24,597 bases of DNA from a virus (IMGVR_UViG_3300030055_000033:1-24597), one strand, 5' to 3'; positions 7,819 to 14,556 are shown, counted from the stretch's first letter. Notes: generated by a model not told the origin, from the sequence alone. Translations and numbers: made by a program.

Positions 7819-8430
7819 TCATTCCTTTTCTACTATTTCAAATTCTATAACCCATACCCATGGGTTATCACCCCAGTTATTATAAAGGTTATTCCATAAA
7901 ATTTTAAATAGAGTAACTGAATCTCCTACTAGTTCTCCATCTTTATAGCTTGGTAAAAAACACCCTTCTCTTCTTGATTGATCCTCTGTAATATCTTGTA
8001 GTCTTTCAGCTCTAACATCAGTTACCTTTAAAAATATTCTTGCTGCAACCTTCGGCATATGAATACTTGGTTTCCATTTATAACCGAATTGTTTTCTTAC
8101 TTCTTCACTTAACGATGTCGAATTAGCTTTGTAGTGATACCCATCATCTCCCTTTAGCCAAGTTTCTCTCACATAAAGAACATCTCCAACCTCATAAGGT
8201 TTTTTTATTTCTTCCATGGCTATTAGTTTGTGAGATGTAGTACCGTTAGGATTTTTTATAGGTCCTGGTACATCATTCTGAACATATACAAGTCTTTTAC
8301 CATGTTTATTCTCAAACCAATCAATATCAGCATTTTCATATTTCTTTTTAATAATTCTCCTGGTGCAAGTCTTTTTGTTTTCTAAAATAGCCTTAACCAT
8401 CTCTGTATTGAATAAAATTGGCTTTACCAT
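7819..8430 (-). CDS. ASCH/PUA-like domain phage protein
   Basis: This 203-aa protein has the hallmarks of the phage ASCH family: KPILFNTEMVKAILENKKT and TRRIIK near the N-terminus, the strand VGDVLYVRETW, and WKPSIHMPKVAARIFLKVTD in the middle, ending NPWVWVIEFE. ASCH domains are PUA-like and are thought to bind RNA or modified nucleotides. Phage copies are common but uncharacterised. It starts at ATG 8430 behind GGAGGG and is part of the early operon. Confidence 0.85.
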   Translation of the reverse strand: MVKPILFNTEMVKAILENKKTCTRRIIKKKYENADIDWFENKHGKRLVYVQNDVPGPIKNPNGTTSHKLIAMEEIKKPYEVGDVLYVRETWLKGDDGYHYKANSTSLSEEVRKQFGYKWKPSIHMPKVAARIFLKVTDVRAERLQDITEDQSRREGCFLPSYKDGELVGDSVTLFKILWNNLYNNWGDNPWVWVIEFEIVEKE

Positions 8431-8458
8431 GATCTCCCTCCACTCTAAAGATTACGCA

Positions 8459-8758
8459 TTAATCCCATTCTAATTTTTGACCACAATGCTTACAAAATGA
8501 ATCATTATAACCCACCCATTTATTACATGTACAACTATATATCTTAGTGCCTTTACGAAATACAAAACTTCCTATTTTAGTATCAGTTTCTGCTGTTACA
8601 TGAGTTGTTTTTTGTGGTATTTGCTTTTTTAAAGCTGCAATTACAGTATAATCAAGAATATTAATATCTTTAGGCTTATTTTGTTTTCTATATTGCATTT
8701 TCATATTCTCTGAACGTAAAGCTGCTTCAACTTTCATTGTTTCTAAATATTCATCCAT
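8459..8758 (-). CDS. Hypothetical protein with C-terminal zinc ribbon
   Basis: This 99-aa protein starts at ATG 8758, with AAAGGTG about six bases upstream; GTG 8767 overlaps that site and is less likely. The N-terminal half is helical and charged. The C-terminal 30 residues carry two Cys pairs, CTCNKW and CKHCGQK, that should form a zinc ribbon. Such proteins are frequent in phage early operons and may bind nucleic acid. No specific function is visible. Confidence 0.7.
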   Translation of the reverse strand: MDEYLETMKVEAALRSENMKMQYRKQNKPKDINILDYTVIAALKKQIPQKTTHVTAETDTKIGSFVFRKGTKIYSCTCNKWVGYNDSFCKHCGQKLEWD

Positions 8759-8772
8759 ATAGCTCACCTTTC

Positions 8773-9357
8773 TTATATTGATTTTTTTCTTTCATTAATT
8801 TTTTGATATAGATCTGCTATAATAACTCCTGTTTTGGTTAAATCAGAATCACTTTTTATCAACTTATTTCTATTTAATATTAATAACTGTTTTCTAGACA
8901 CCAGGATTAAATTATTAATATCAAAATTACGTCTATTTTTATCTCCAAATATAACAGCATGTCCCTTTGGAACAGGACCATTATACTTTTCCCAAATTAA
9001 TATATGTTTTCCTTTCCATTTGTTTGGATCTTCAATTTTTATATCTATATAATCATCACTATTAATTCTTTCACTACCAACTGGAGCATAATTATGTGGT
9101 CTATTACCTTCCTTAAAGCTAGTAATATTTGCTTTCTGCATACCTTTTACACCTTTATTTGCTGGTATATGACCTTTAGCAAAACGTCCATCTAATTCAC
9201 TACTTATTTTCTTATTCTTTTTAAATCCTTTAATTTGGTCAACTGTTAGGTTTAATTGGAAATGCTTATTAAACATTTCTGTTAATTCAGCATTTCCAAT
9301 ACCTTTAGCATTATTTTTAATAAACTCATATTGTTTATCAGTATATTTATGTGGCAC
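8773..9357 (-). CDS. HNH endonuclease
   Basis: This 194-aa protein has an N-terminal helical DNA-binding part (YTDKQYEFIKNNAKGIGNAE, with a TVDQIKGFKKNKKIS helix). Its C-terminal HNH_3-type nuclease fold has KHILIWEKYNGPVPKGHAVI, then DKNRRNFDINNLILVS. The conserved His and Asn residues of the fold are present. It starts at GTG 9357 with GGAGG eight bases upstream, inside the end of the preceding gene. It could be a homing-type mobile gene or a phage nuclease. It is far from terL, so it is not the usual cos-cleavage HNH partner. Confidence 0.87.
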   Translation of the reverse strand: MPHKYTDKQYEFIKNNAKGIGNAELTEMFNKHFQLNLTVDQIKGFKKNKKISSELDGRFAKGHIPANKGVKGMQKANITSFKEGNRPHNYAPVGSERINSDDYIDIKIEDPNKWKGKHILIWEKYNGPVPKGHAVIFGDKNRRNFDINNLILVSRKQLLILNRNKLIKSDSDLTKTGVIIADLYQKINERKKSI

Positions 9358-9360
9358 AAT

Positions 9361-9597
9361 TTAACCCTCCAACATTTTTGGTAGTGTTATATCTATATTA
9401 GTGTTATTAGCATTATTAGTTAACTTTTGTGCATTTAATATTAAATTGCCATTAGCAATAATTTTGTTTGCTATAGTTGCAACACCTTTTGCTCTATCTA
9501 GTTCCTCCTGAAGTGCACTTCCTTTTAAATCTTCATCACTAAGTCTCTCTAGCTCCGCAAATAAATGATTGTTTAAATCTCCTAAAGTATTCTTCAT
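9361..9597 (-). CDS. Hypothetical phage protein, 78 aa
   Basis: This 78-aa helical protein begins KNTLGDLNNHLFAELERL and contains LDRAKGVATIANKIIANGNL, a pattern common in phage proteins encoded next to HNH genes. Its last codons contain the ribosome binding site of the HNH gene, so the two are translationally coupled. The function is not known. Confidence 0.75.
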   Translation of the reverse strand: MKNTLGDLNNHLFAELERLSDEDLKGSALQEELDRAKGVATIANKIIANGNLILNAQKLTNNANNTNIDITLPKMLEG

Positions 9598-9618
9598 ATC
9601 TTCTCAACCTTTCTATAC

Positions 9619-10065
9619 TTATCTATAATAAATGAGCATAGGCCTATGACCTAATCTTTCTAATCTTCTTACTTCTATTGCAAAATCCTCAAATTGTCTG
9701 TAGTTATCATGGTTTAAATCTCTTCCATACACAGGAAACTTATAATCACTATTATCTATATCCTCCAGAGTATATATTTCACAAGAATTAAAATTACTTG
9801 TATATCCACCAAAGCTTCTTTTTTCATTATCTGCTGTTCTCTTTCCCCAAAATAGTAATGATCCTGATATACCTGTATGCCTATTGCTTACAATTACATA
9901 TTTTCTTTCTATATGTGATTCTTTAAATTTGCATGTTCCATCTTTATTAAAGCTCTCACTTGGAACCGAATCTATTGCTACTAATTCATCTTCTGAAGAC
10001 CAGAATCCACAACAATATAATTTTGTACCTTTATCTAAGAAACATCTCTCGCACTTACTACACAT
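9619..10065 (-). CDS. Cys-rich hypothetical phage protein, 148 aa
   Basis: The start is ATG 10065 (MCSKCERCF), five bases after GAGGTGATG. A longer reading from GTG 10170 would run through a terminator-like hairpin. The N-terminus has a zinc-like set, CSKCERCF and LYCC, with a further Cys at about residue 49. The remainder is rich in Tyr and charged residues (KFPVYGRDLNHDNYRQFED). I do not recognise the family. The gene follows DUF2303 in the operon after a hairpin. Confidence 0.65.
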   Translation of the reverse strand: MCSKCERCFLDKGTKLYCCGFWSSEDELVAIDSVPSESFNKDGTCKFKESHIERKYVIVSNRHTGISGSLLFWGKRTADNEKRSFGGYTSNFNSCEIYTLEDIDNSDYKFPVYGRDLNHDNYRQFEDFAIEVRRLERLGHRPMLIYYR

Positions 10066-10090
10066 AACATCACCTCTATCTCTATATAAT

Positions 10091-10116
10091 AATAGGGGAA
10101 TTTCTATTCCCCTATT
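10091..10116 (-). terminator. Possible terminator or attenuator after DUF2303 gene
   Basis: An 11-bp perfect stem, AATAGGGGAAT with ATTCCCCTATT, closes a 4-nt loop. On the minus strand it is followed by a TTATTATATA stretch rather than a clean T-run. It may partly end early transcription, reducing the genes to its left. Confidence 0.55.
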
Positions 10117-10196
10117 TATTACTGCAGTAACCTCAACATTAACAATTGTGTAATCCCTGTATGCTAACACTCCTAGTCCTGCATGTCTGCTCTTTA

Positions 10197-10910
10197 CTAT
10201 GCTATTATTTCTATATTTTCAATTTCTTTTAATTCATCTTTTAAGTATTCTTTAATGCTTAATATGGCCTTATTTCTCCAAGCTCCACCATCTGATTCAA
10301 ATAATGCTGCTGATGGCCCATCTTGCATACGGAATATAAACTTACTTGTAGGCTGCTCTATTTCTGGGAATGTTCTAAAAGGTGCAAGTATAACCGGATT
10401 TGGAACTACAGCTTGTCCTACACTTGCTACACCTGTTTTAATTGTTACTGACTGGCTTACTCCATCATCACCAGTTGACTTTACATTATCTTCTTTTATT
10501 AATCCTGTATATTTTAATAAAACCGATTTATCTCCTGTGTCTACAAATGCACTCTGAAGCATTATGTTAAATCTTTCAGTATCTAAGAATCTTTCATATA
10601 CTACATTGTTTGGTAATATTGCTTCTGCAGATATAAATTGTTCTCTTTCTCTATCTCTATTTAATGGTCCATACAATTTAACTTCATCTGGTGATTTTAC
10701 TTGAATTAACAACTTGCATTCTAATTTATCTACATTTGTCTTAATATAATCCACTAATCCAGTTAAAGTAGATACCTTAATTGCAGCTGCTATTGGTCCT
10801 GTTACTCTCTTTAAATCCTTTTTTGAAAATGTTCCTTGATCTAACTCAACTATTACCTCCTTATCTATTCCTAGACCTACTAGGTACTCTAATCCTTCTT
10901 TTTCTATCAT
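10197..10910 (-). CDS. DUF2303 (YfdQ-like) phage protein
   Basis: This 237-aa protein ends with the DUF2303/YfdQ signature: FRTFPEIEQPTSKFIFRMQD, then GPSAALFESDGGAWRNKAI and a final helix. The N-terminal half has VKSPDEVKLYGPLNRDRER, also typical. The family is widespread in phages, often near recombination or replication genes, with no proven function. The start is ATG 10910, with AAGGTGG eight bases upstream; GTG 10922 overlaps that site. It follows the gene at 10964 in the early operon. Confidence 0.82.
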   Translation of the reverse strand: MIEKEGLEYLVGLGIDKEVIVELDQGTFSKKDLKRVTGPIAAAIKVSTLTGLVDYIKTNVDKLECKLLIQVKSPDEVKLYGPLNRDREREQFISAEAILPNNVVYERFLDTERFNIMLQSAFVDTGDKSVLLKYTGLIKEDNVKSTGDDGVSQSVTIKTGVASVGQAVVPNPVILAPFRTFPEIEQPTSKFIFRMQDGPSAALFESDGGAWRNKAILSIKEYLKDELKEIENIEIIA

Positions 10911-10963
10911 TTTTAATTCCACCTTTTAATTTAATGTACAAAGTTTATGCCCTTTGCCATGGC

Positions 10964-11356
10964 TTATTTAACTAATTTGATTCCTTCTGTATTAAATTGC
11001 TTTTTCTCTGCTGTTGTTGTAACATTTCCACTTTCTTCATCTACCATAATTGCAGATTGACCAGGTATTTGTTTACTTAATTCGCTTGCCATAACACTTC
11101 CTGTTCCATCTGTACCAATGATAATTCTTGTTCCTACACTCTTTGGTTCTGCTAGTCTAGTTTTGGTTTGAATATCAACTAATGCCAATTCCCTATCTTC
11201 TGAAGCATTAAAAGTTAAATCTATAGTTAATTTTCTTTTTCTCTTATAATCAGTATTAAGATCTGCTATATTATTTAATACCTTCTGAAATTCTACATTA
11301 AACTTTTCCGATAATGCTCCCTCTGCAAATTTTTCAAGATTAATTAATTTTTCCAT
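10964..11356 (-). CDS. Phage protein of the so-called replication terminator type
   Basis: This 130-aa protein starts LINLEKFAEGALSEKFNVEF and contains a beta-rich core (KLTIDLTFNASEDRELALVD). The pattern matches clostridial and bacillus phage proteins that databases often label replication terminator protein, a name I believe is not backed by experiment. It precedes DUF2303, its usual partner in such phages. The ATG follows AAAGGAG by six bases. No DNA-binding motif is visible. Confidence 0.65.
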   Translation of the reverse strand: MEKLINLEKFAEGALSEKFNVEFQKVLNNIADLNTDYKRKRKLTIDLTFNASEDRELALVDIQTKTRLAEPKSVGTRIIIGTDGTGSVMASELSKQIPGQSAIMVDEESGNVTTTAEKKQFNTEGIKLVK

Positions 11357-11374
11357 CTAAACTCCTTCTTTCTT

Positions 11375-11563
11375 TTAATAATCACCAGTAACCTCAATGT
11401 TAACTATTCTTATTCTCTTAAAATTCATTACTAACCATTTACCTAACAATGCATATGCCTTAAATGTTTCTGTCTCTCTCTTGGCTCCAATGTTATATGT
11501 AACCTTAATGTCTACTTTTAACTTATCTTCTTTTTTCTTAGAAATTAAATTCTTAAATGCCAT
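11375..11563 (-). CDS. Small hypothetical phage protein, 62 aa
   Basis: This is a basic, beta-rich 62-aa protein (KLKVDIKVTYNIGAKRETET, ending IVNIEVTGDY). It has a clear GAAAGGAG before its ATG and lies between the methyltransferase-like gene and the gene at 10964. The function is unknown. Its C-terminal IVNIEVTG resembles IVNVEVTA, encoded in frame just upstream of the gene at 9619. Confidence 0.65.
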   Translation of the reverse strand: MAFKNLISKKKEDKLKVDIKVTYNIGAKRETETFKAYALLGKWLVMNFKRIRIVNIEVTGDY

Positions 11564-11575
11564 AATTTCTCCTTT

Positions 11576-12298
11576 CTATGCAAACTTTAGTTGTCCATTA
11601 TCATCTTCCTTTAACTCTATCTTTTGTTTTGGTTTAGGTCTTAAACCTTGACAACACCAATTTCCTAGTACATATGAAGGTGTTACCCATCTATCAAACC
11701 TTTCCATGCTTAATGTATTGCCATGGTGAATTATTGCTGGTATATACAATAAACTTAATTGAGCATATGCCATATGAACACATTTAACATCTAAATCAGT
11801 AGCTTCAACTAAAAGTTGCTTTTGAGGATTAAATCCTCTTTTTTGCATAGCTTCTGCAAATGCTATAACCATTCCCGCACTTCCACATGCCGGTTCACAT
11901 AAAGTAACATATCCTTGCTGATCTATAATTTTTTTAATGTCATTATTACCTATCAAAAGCTCCGCAGTTGCTAAACTTACTTGATATGGAGTAAAGAACT
12001 GGCCTTTGAAATGGCTTCCTAAATCCAACTCCATAAATATTTCTCCGAGAATGTCACCTGGTGAAATTGATAACCCATCAATTAATTCTGCTAATAATTT
12101 TGCAAATTTATCTAGATCTTTATGCTCATACTTCTTTATGATTGTGAAATATTCATCTTCTCTTTTCTTAAAGTTTAATAAGTCAATCCTATTACTAAAA
12201 CATGCTGCAGCTATAAAAGAAAAATCTTGAAATACATCCCAAAGACTATATTTATAGTTAAATTCATTAAAAAGTTTTAACATTGCTTTTTTACTCAT
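11576..12298 (-). CDS. N6-adenine methyltransferase-like protein lacking motif IV
   Basis: This 240-aa protein resembles the HsdM-type N6-adenine methyltransferase core. GSHFKGQFFTPYQVS is the usual lead-in, and CEPACGSAGM is SAM-binding motif I. VEATDLDVKCVHMAYAQLSL carries the second acidic motif. The catalytic (N/D)PP(Y/F) motif IV is not found: after HHGNTLSMERFDRW the chain goes to TPSYVLGNW and a short basic tail. It may bind SAM or DNA without methylating, or use a divergent motif. Its ribosome binding site is weak. It sits in the early operon with no restriction partner. Confidence 0.8.
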   Translation of the reverse strand: MSKKAMLKLFNEFNYKYSLWDVFQDFSFIAAACFSNRIDLLNFKKREDEYFTIIKKYEHKDLDKFAKLLAELIDGLSISPGDILGEIFMELDLGSHFKGQFFTPYQVSLATAELLIGNNDIKKIIDQQGYVTLCEPACGSAGMVIAFAEAMQKRGFNPQKQLLVEATDLDVKCVHMAYAQLSLLYIPAIIHHGNTLSMERFDRWVTPSYVLGNWCCQGLRPKPKQKIELKEDDNGQLKFA

Positions 12299-12334
12299 AT
12301 TCTACTGGCCACCAACTTCCCTTAATCATAATTG

Positions 12335-12571
12335 CTATGTGTTACACTTATAATTAATTTCTTCCCAAATGATGCCTGTCCATGCCTTCAATTTATAATT
12401 ATTAGGACTAGTAACTAAATCTGATATATTAAAGCTTTCTTTATACTTCTTATAATCAACAACTATATTAAATTTTGACATAGAATGTATTCTTCCATAT
12501 TTGTGCTTACCTTCTTTATGTCTACCTGACTCCGGAATAACCATTATTTTCTGACCTATCTCCAATTTCAA
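12335..12571 (-). CDS. Small hypothetical protein with SH3-like start
   Basis: I place the start at TTG 12571 (MKLEIGQKIMVIPESG), with AAGGTG eight bases upstream; GTG 12583 overlaps that site and is the alternative. The first residues look like a small beta-barrel strand pair (LEIGQKIMVIP), followed by a basic segment with HKEGKHKYGRI. It overlaps the end of the upstream 63-aa gene by about 50 bases in another frame. The function is unknown. Confidence 0.6.
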   Translation of the reverse strand: MKLEIGQKIMVIPESGRHKEGKHKYGRIHSMSKFNIVVDYKKYKESFNISDLVTSPNNYKLKAWTGIIWEEINYKCNT

Positions 12572-12713
12572 ATTTGAATTCACCTTCTTTTTTAGGTATA
12601 TATCCTAATATTTCAAGTTCAATGAATATTGCTTCTTTAAAATCAGTTCCATCTTCTGCAATTCTTTTCTGTACTTTTGGAACTATATCTGCAATATCTT
12701 CAATAATTCCCAT
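12522..12713 (-). CDS. Small hypothetical protein, 63 aa
   Basis: This 63-aa protein (MGIIEDIADIVPKVQKRIAE) has an amphipathic N-terminal helix and an EIFELE-like centre (EAIFIELEIL). Its ATG overlaps the last codons of the Spo0E-like gene by 14 bases, so it is probably translated by coupling; its own GGAG is 14 bases away. Its 3' end overlaps the next gene in a different frame. The function is unknown. Confidence 0.6.
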   Translation of the reverse strand: MGIIEDIADIVPKVQKRIAEDGTDFKEAIFIELEILGYIPKKEGEFKFEIGDRSENNGYSGVR

Positions 12714-12834
12714 AGAATTCTTTTTGCTCCATGGCTATATACACATCTAACTTTTGACTTAATTCAATAGTTATTGGTGAAGTTCTTCCGTTTTTTTCTA
12801 TACTCTCATATAACTTCTCTTTAATATCATCCAT
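12700..12834 (-). CDS. Spo0E-like aspartyl-phosphate phosphatase, 44 aa
   Basis: This is a 44-aa two-helix protein with the Spo0E family signature, LSQKLD followed by VYIAME. The first helix reads IKEKLYESIEKNG. Spo0E proteins remove phosphate from Spo0A and so hold back sporulation; the family is usually 45-90 aa. The start is strong: AAGGAGGC seven bases before ATG 12834. It sits in the early lytic operon and overlaps the next gene. A phage copy would be expected to keep an infected cell from sporulating. The match is by motif only, and the short chain could also be an unrelated two-helix protein. Confidence 0.72.
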   Translation of the reverse strand: MDDIKEKLYESIEKNGRTSPITIELSQKLDVYIAMEQKEFYGNY

Positions 12835-12846
12835 AAGCTTGCCTCC

Positions 12847-13116
12847 TTACTTACTATCACTTACTTTTTCATGAGTTAAATAAATTAACTTACTATAAGT
12901 TTTTTCATCTAATAGCGCTTTACTTATTTTCATAAATTCACGCTTAAATTTAATAGAATCTTCATTTGATATTTGCGACTTTTTTTCTTTTAATTTCAAT
13001 TCATTAATACTGTATTTTACATTTAATTCTTTTAATTCAGATTTTAGTTTTCTCTTTTGTTCATCAATTTGCTGATTCTCTTTAATTAGATCTTCACATT
13101 CATCTTTAACTTTCAT
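12847..13116 (-). CDS. Coiled-coil hypothetical protein, 89 aa
   Basis: This 89-aa, highly charged protein has a long coiled coil (LIKENQQIDEQKRKLKSELK, continuing with KLKEKKSQ). The start is ATG 13116 with AAGGAG ten bases upstream; TTG 13125 is too near that site. It lies directly before the Spo0E-like gene. The function is unknown. It could be a dimeric regulatory or structural partner. Confidence 0.68.
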   Translation of the reverse strand: MKVKDECEDLIKENQQIDEQKRKLKSELKELNVKYSINELKLKEKKSQISNEDSIKFKREFMKISKALLDEKTYSKLIYLTHEKVSDSK

Positions 13117-13198
13117 GATCTTCAAGCTCCTTTTTTAAGTTATGTAATTTATTAGCTGCTAAATCACCTCTCTTTGAAAGGCTGTAACAGCCTTTCAA
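13106..13198 (-). CDS. Possible 30-aa peptide (uncertain)
   Basis: A short frame, ending NKLHNLKKELEDHES, overlaps the start of the coiled-coil gene by 11 bases, a spacing typical of coupled genes. The only start codon is TTG 13198, which lies in a hairpin and has no ribosome binding site. A strong AAGGAG with an ATG (13229) instead opens an 11-codon ORF in another frame. This may be the end of a frameshifted gene. Confidence 0.35.
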   Translation of the reverse strand: MKGCYSLSKRGDLAANKLHNLKKELEDHES

Positions 13199-13199
13199 A
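13173..13199 (-). promoter_or_regulatory. 12-bp hairpin in the early leader
   Basis: TTTGAAAGGCTG pairs perfectly with CAGCCTTTCAAA around a 3-nt loop. On the minus strand no T-run follows; GAGAGGTGA follows instead. It lies between the Cro-like gene and the next genes and could set the ratio between them by mRNA folding or processing. Confidence 0.6.
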
Positions 13200-13229
13200 A
13201 TCCATAATTTTTCATGTTAGCCTTTTCCA

Positions 13230-13430
13230 TTATGCTCCTTTTTTAAACAATTCTTCGACAGTATATCGTGTTTTTAATATTCCCTTTATTGCTAGGGCTT
13301 CATCTAATGTGAAACTGTTTGTACCTTTGAATTTTAATAATAATGTATTGTATCCGATTCCTAAATCATCAGCCAACTCTTTTTTTGATTTTCCTATTAG
13401 AACTAATTGTGATTCTATAGTTTTATACAT
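13230..13430 (-). CDS. Cro-like HTH regulator
   Basis: This 66-aa XRE-type protein has SKKELADDLGIGYNTLLLKF as its helix-turn-helix (about 15-35) and a short C-terminal helix (RYTVEELFKKG). GGAGGGAG precedes the ATG. It is the first gene of the leftward early operon and diverges from the CI-like gene across the operator region, the layout of a lambda-type Cro. It should repress or tune the divergent promoters. Confidence 0.82.
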   Translation of the reverse strand: MYKTIESQLVLIGKSKKELADDLGIGYNTLLLKFKGTNSFTLDEALAIKGILKTRYTVEELFKKGA

Positions 13431-13444
13431 ATTCGCTCCCTCCT

Positions 13445-13577
13445 AACACGAAATATCATTTTATACTATTATAATAACACTATATTTCGTGTTTATCAAC
13501 TATTTTTTAATCTTATTTTTATATTATTTCGTATTTCAAAACCAAATATCGTATTTTTATATTGTTATTTCGTTTTT
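13445..13577. promoter_or_regulatory. Immunity operator array
   Basis: Five copies of a TATTTCGT-type site lie between the two regulators. AACACGAAATAT (13445-13456) is inverted to ATATTTCGTGTT (13482-13493). TTATTTCGTATTT (13525-13537), AAATATCGTATTT (13545-13557) and TTATTTCGTTTTT (13565-13577) follow. The CG centres of the last three are 20 and 21 bases apart, and the others are near 40, so all face the same side of the helix. They should bind the CI-like and Cro-like proteins. Confidence 0.75.
13471..13499 (-). promoter_or_regulatory. Leftward early promoter
   Basis: On the minus strand TTGATA (13494-13499) and TATTAT (13471-13476) are 17 bases apart. One operator site lies inside the spacer next to the -35. 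It should drive the Cro-like gene and the early operon. Confidence 0.75.
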
Positions 13578-13590
13578 ATTGTGATATTAT
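13562..13590 (+). promoter_or_regulatory. Repressor promoter
   Basis: TTGTTA (13562-13567) and TATTAT (13585-13590) are 17 bases apart, with an operator site in the spacer just after the -35. This mirrors the leftward promoter and implies that the repressor regulates itself. Confidence 0.72.
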
Positions 13591-13612
13591 GTATTTAAAG
13601 GAGTTGAAAAAA

Positions 13613-13939
13613 TTGAGCAGAGAAAATTATATAAAAATGCTTATAAAGAATGATGATCTTACAATAAAAGATTTTGCACAAAAAATAAATATGCCTTATA
13701 CAACATTATTATCAATATTGAATGGTTCCCTTGGTGGTGCTTCAATTGATAATGTAATGAAAATTTGTGACGGCTTACATATTACAATAGAAGAGCTACA
13801 GCAAAATTTTAATGCTGCAGACTCAAGTGCATCTTTAGAAGCAGAACTTATAAAATTATTTAGAACATTGAACCCAGATTATAAGAATGTAGCTATTACT
13901 CAGCTTAAGGCTCTTTCAGATTATCAAAATACTAAATAA
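13613..13939 (+). CDS. CI-like HTH repressor
   Basis: This 108-aa regulator has an N-terminal HTH (TIKDFAQKINMPYTTLLSIL, then a second half with NVMKICDGLHIT) and a short helical C-terminal part (LEAELIKLFRTLNPDYKN) likely to dimerise. It lacks a LexA-type peptidase domain, so induction cannot be by simple self-cleavage. The start is TTG 13613, nine bases after AAGGAG; an upstream reading would start inside the promoter. It diverges from the Cro-like gene and ends in a strong terminator. It is the probable lysogeny repressor. Confidence 0.8.
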   Translation: MSRENYIKMLIKNDDLTIKDFAQKINMPYTTLLSILNGSLGGASIDNVMKICDGLHITIEELQQNFNAADSSASLEAELIKLFRTLNPDYKNVAITQLKALSDYQNTK

Positions 13940-13978
13940 GTAAAAAGGCTTCCACTCATGGAGGCCTTTTTACTTATT
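13935..13978. terminator. Bidirectional terminator after the repressor gene
   Basis: AATAAGTAAAAAGGC pairs with GCCTTTTTACTTATT, with inner TCC-GGA pairs and a short loop. The A and T runs on either side let it work on both strands. The stem includes the repressor stop codon. Confidence 0.85.
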
Positions 13979-14024
13979 CGGAAAAAACCTCCTCTGCTTT
14001 AAATCAACTTTCAACACTTTATTA

Positions 14025-14096
14025 TTATTCTACCACAATTTTTCGTGTATGCAAACATATGTTCTTATTGGAAATTACTTTTATTATTTCGCCCAT
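14025..14096 (-). CDS. Possible 23-aa peptide (uncertain)
   Basis: A short ORF (MGEIIKVISNKNICLHTRKI) has AAAGGA about ten bases before its ATG. That site lies in a dyad (TAATCA at 14099-14104, TGATTA at 14119-14124, with CCTTT-AAAGG inside). No similarity is known to me. The spacing is reasonable, but the ORF is too short to be sure. Confidence 0.3.
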   Translation of the reverse strand: MGEIIKVISNKNICLHTRKIVVE

Positions 14097-14211
14097 AGTA
14101 ATCACTTCCTTTCAAAGGTGATTATAGCATAATTTAGTAAGACTATATGTCTTATTTACGACATTATTTTCTTTTTTACCTTATTATTTTACATAATTCT
14201 CACTTGTTGCG

Positions 14212-14220
14212 TGGTATAAT
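14212..14220 (+). promoter_or_regulatory. Extended -10 promoter
   Basis: TGGTATAAT (TG-n-TATAAT) is a perfect extended -10 located 33 bases before the ATG of the XRE gene at 14254. No good -35 is visible, as is usual for this type. Confidence 0.65.
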
Positions 14221-14253
14221 ATATATAAAATAGCATGATTGTAGGTGATGCAG

Positions 14254-14496
14254 ATGAATATTGTAAAAAATGCTCGCAAAAAAAAAGGAATGACAGAAAA
14301 AGAACTTGCAAAAAAATGTGAAGTACATCAAACCTATATAGAAAAGTTAGAAAATAATAAACGTAATCCTTCATTCGATATGATTGTAAAATTATCAATA
14401 GCTCTTGAGATATGTCCACTTGAAATATTTAAGGATTCTATTAATTATTGTCATAAGTGCCAGTTAAACTATCATTTTTGTGATAATTTGATATAA
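14254..14496 (+). CDS. XRE-family regulator with Cys-containing tail
   Basis: This 80-aa protein is a XRE HTH (about 5-58): ARKKKGMTEKELAKKCEVHQ, then TYIEKLENNKRNPSFDMIVK. The tail reads CHKCQLNYHFC, a possible metal site or redox pair. The start is ATG 14254, six bases after AGGTG. It lies between the repressor and a second XRE gene on the same strand and may control lysogeny or plasmid genes. Confidence 0.82.
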   Translation: MNIVKNARKKKGMTEKELAKKCEVHQTYIEKLENNKRNPSFDMIVKLSIALEICPLEIFKDSINYCHKCQLNYHFCDNLI

Positions 14497-14518
14497 TCAC
14501 TATCACATCATTTAAAAT

Positions 14519-14556
14519 ATGCTTCTTTGCACTTAAAATAAAAGTCAAAGGAGCAT
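14519..14556 (+). promoter_or_regulatory. Hairpin hiding the ribosome binding site of the next gene
   Basis: ATGCTTCTTTG (14519-14529) pairs with CAAAGGAGCAT (14546-14556), and ACTT with AAGT above it, around an AAAATAA loop. The AAAGGAG of the gene at 14561 is in the right arm. The one non-Watson-Crick pair is T-G on this strand and would be A-C on the other, so the plus RNA is the folded form. Confidence 0.65.

Noticed and set aside
10183-10557. Plus-strand 124-aa ORF opposite DUF2303
   Set aside because: Shadow of a recognised gene, no ribosome binding site.
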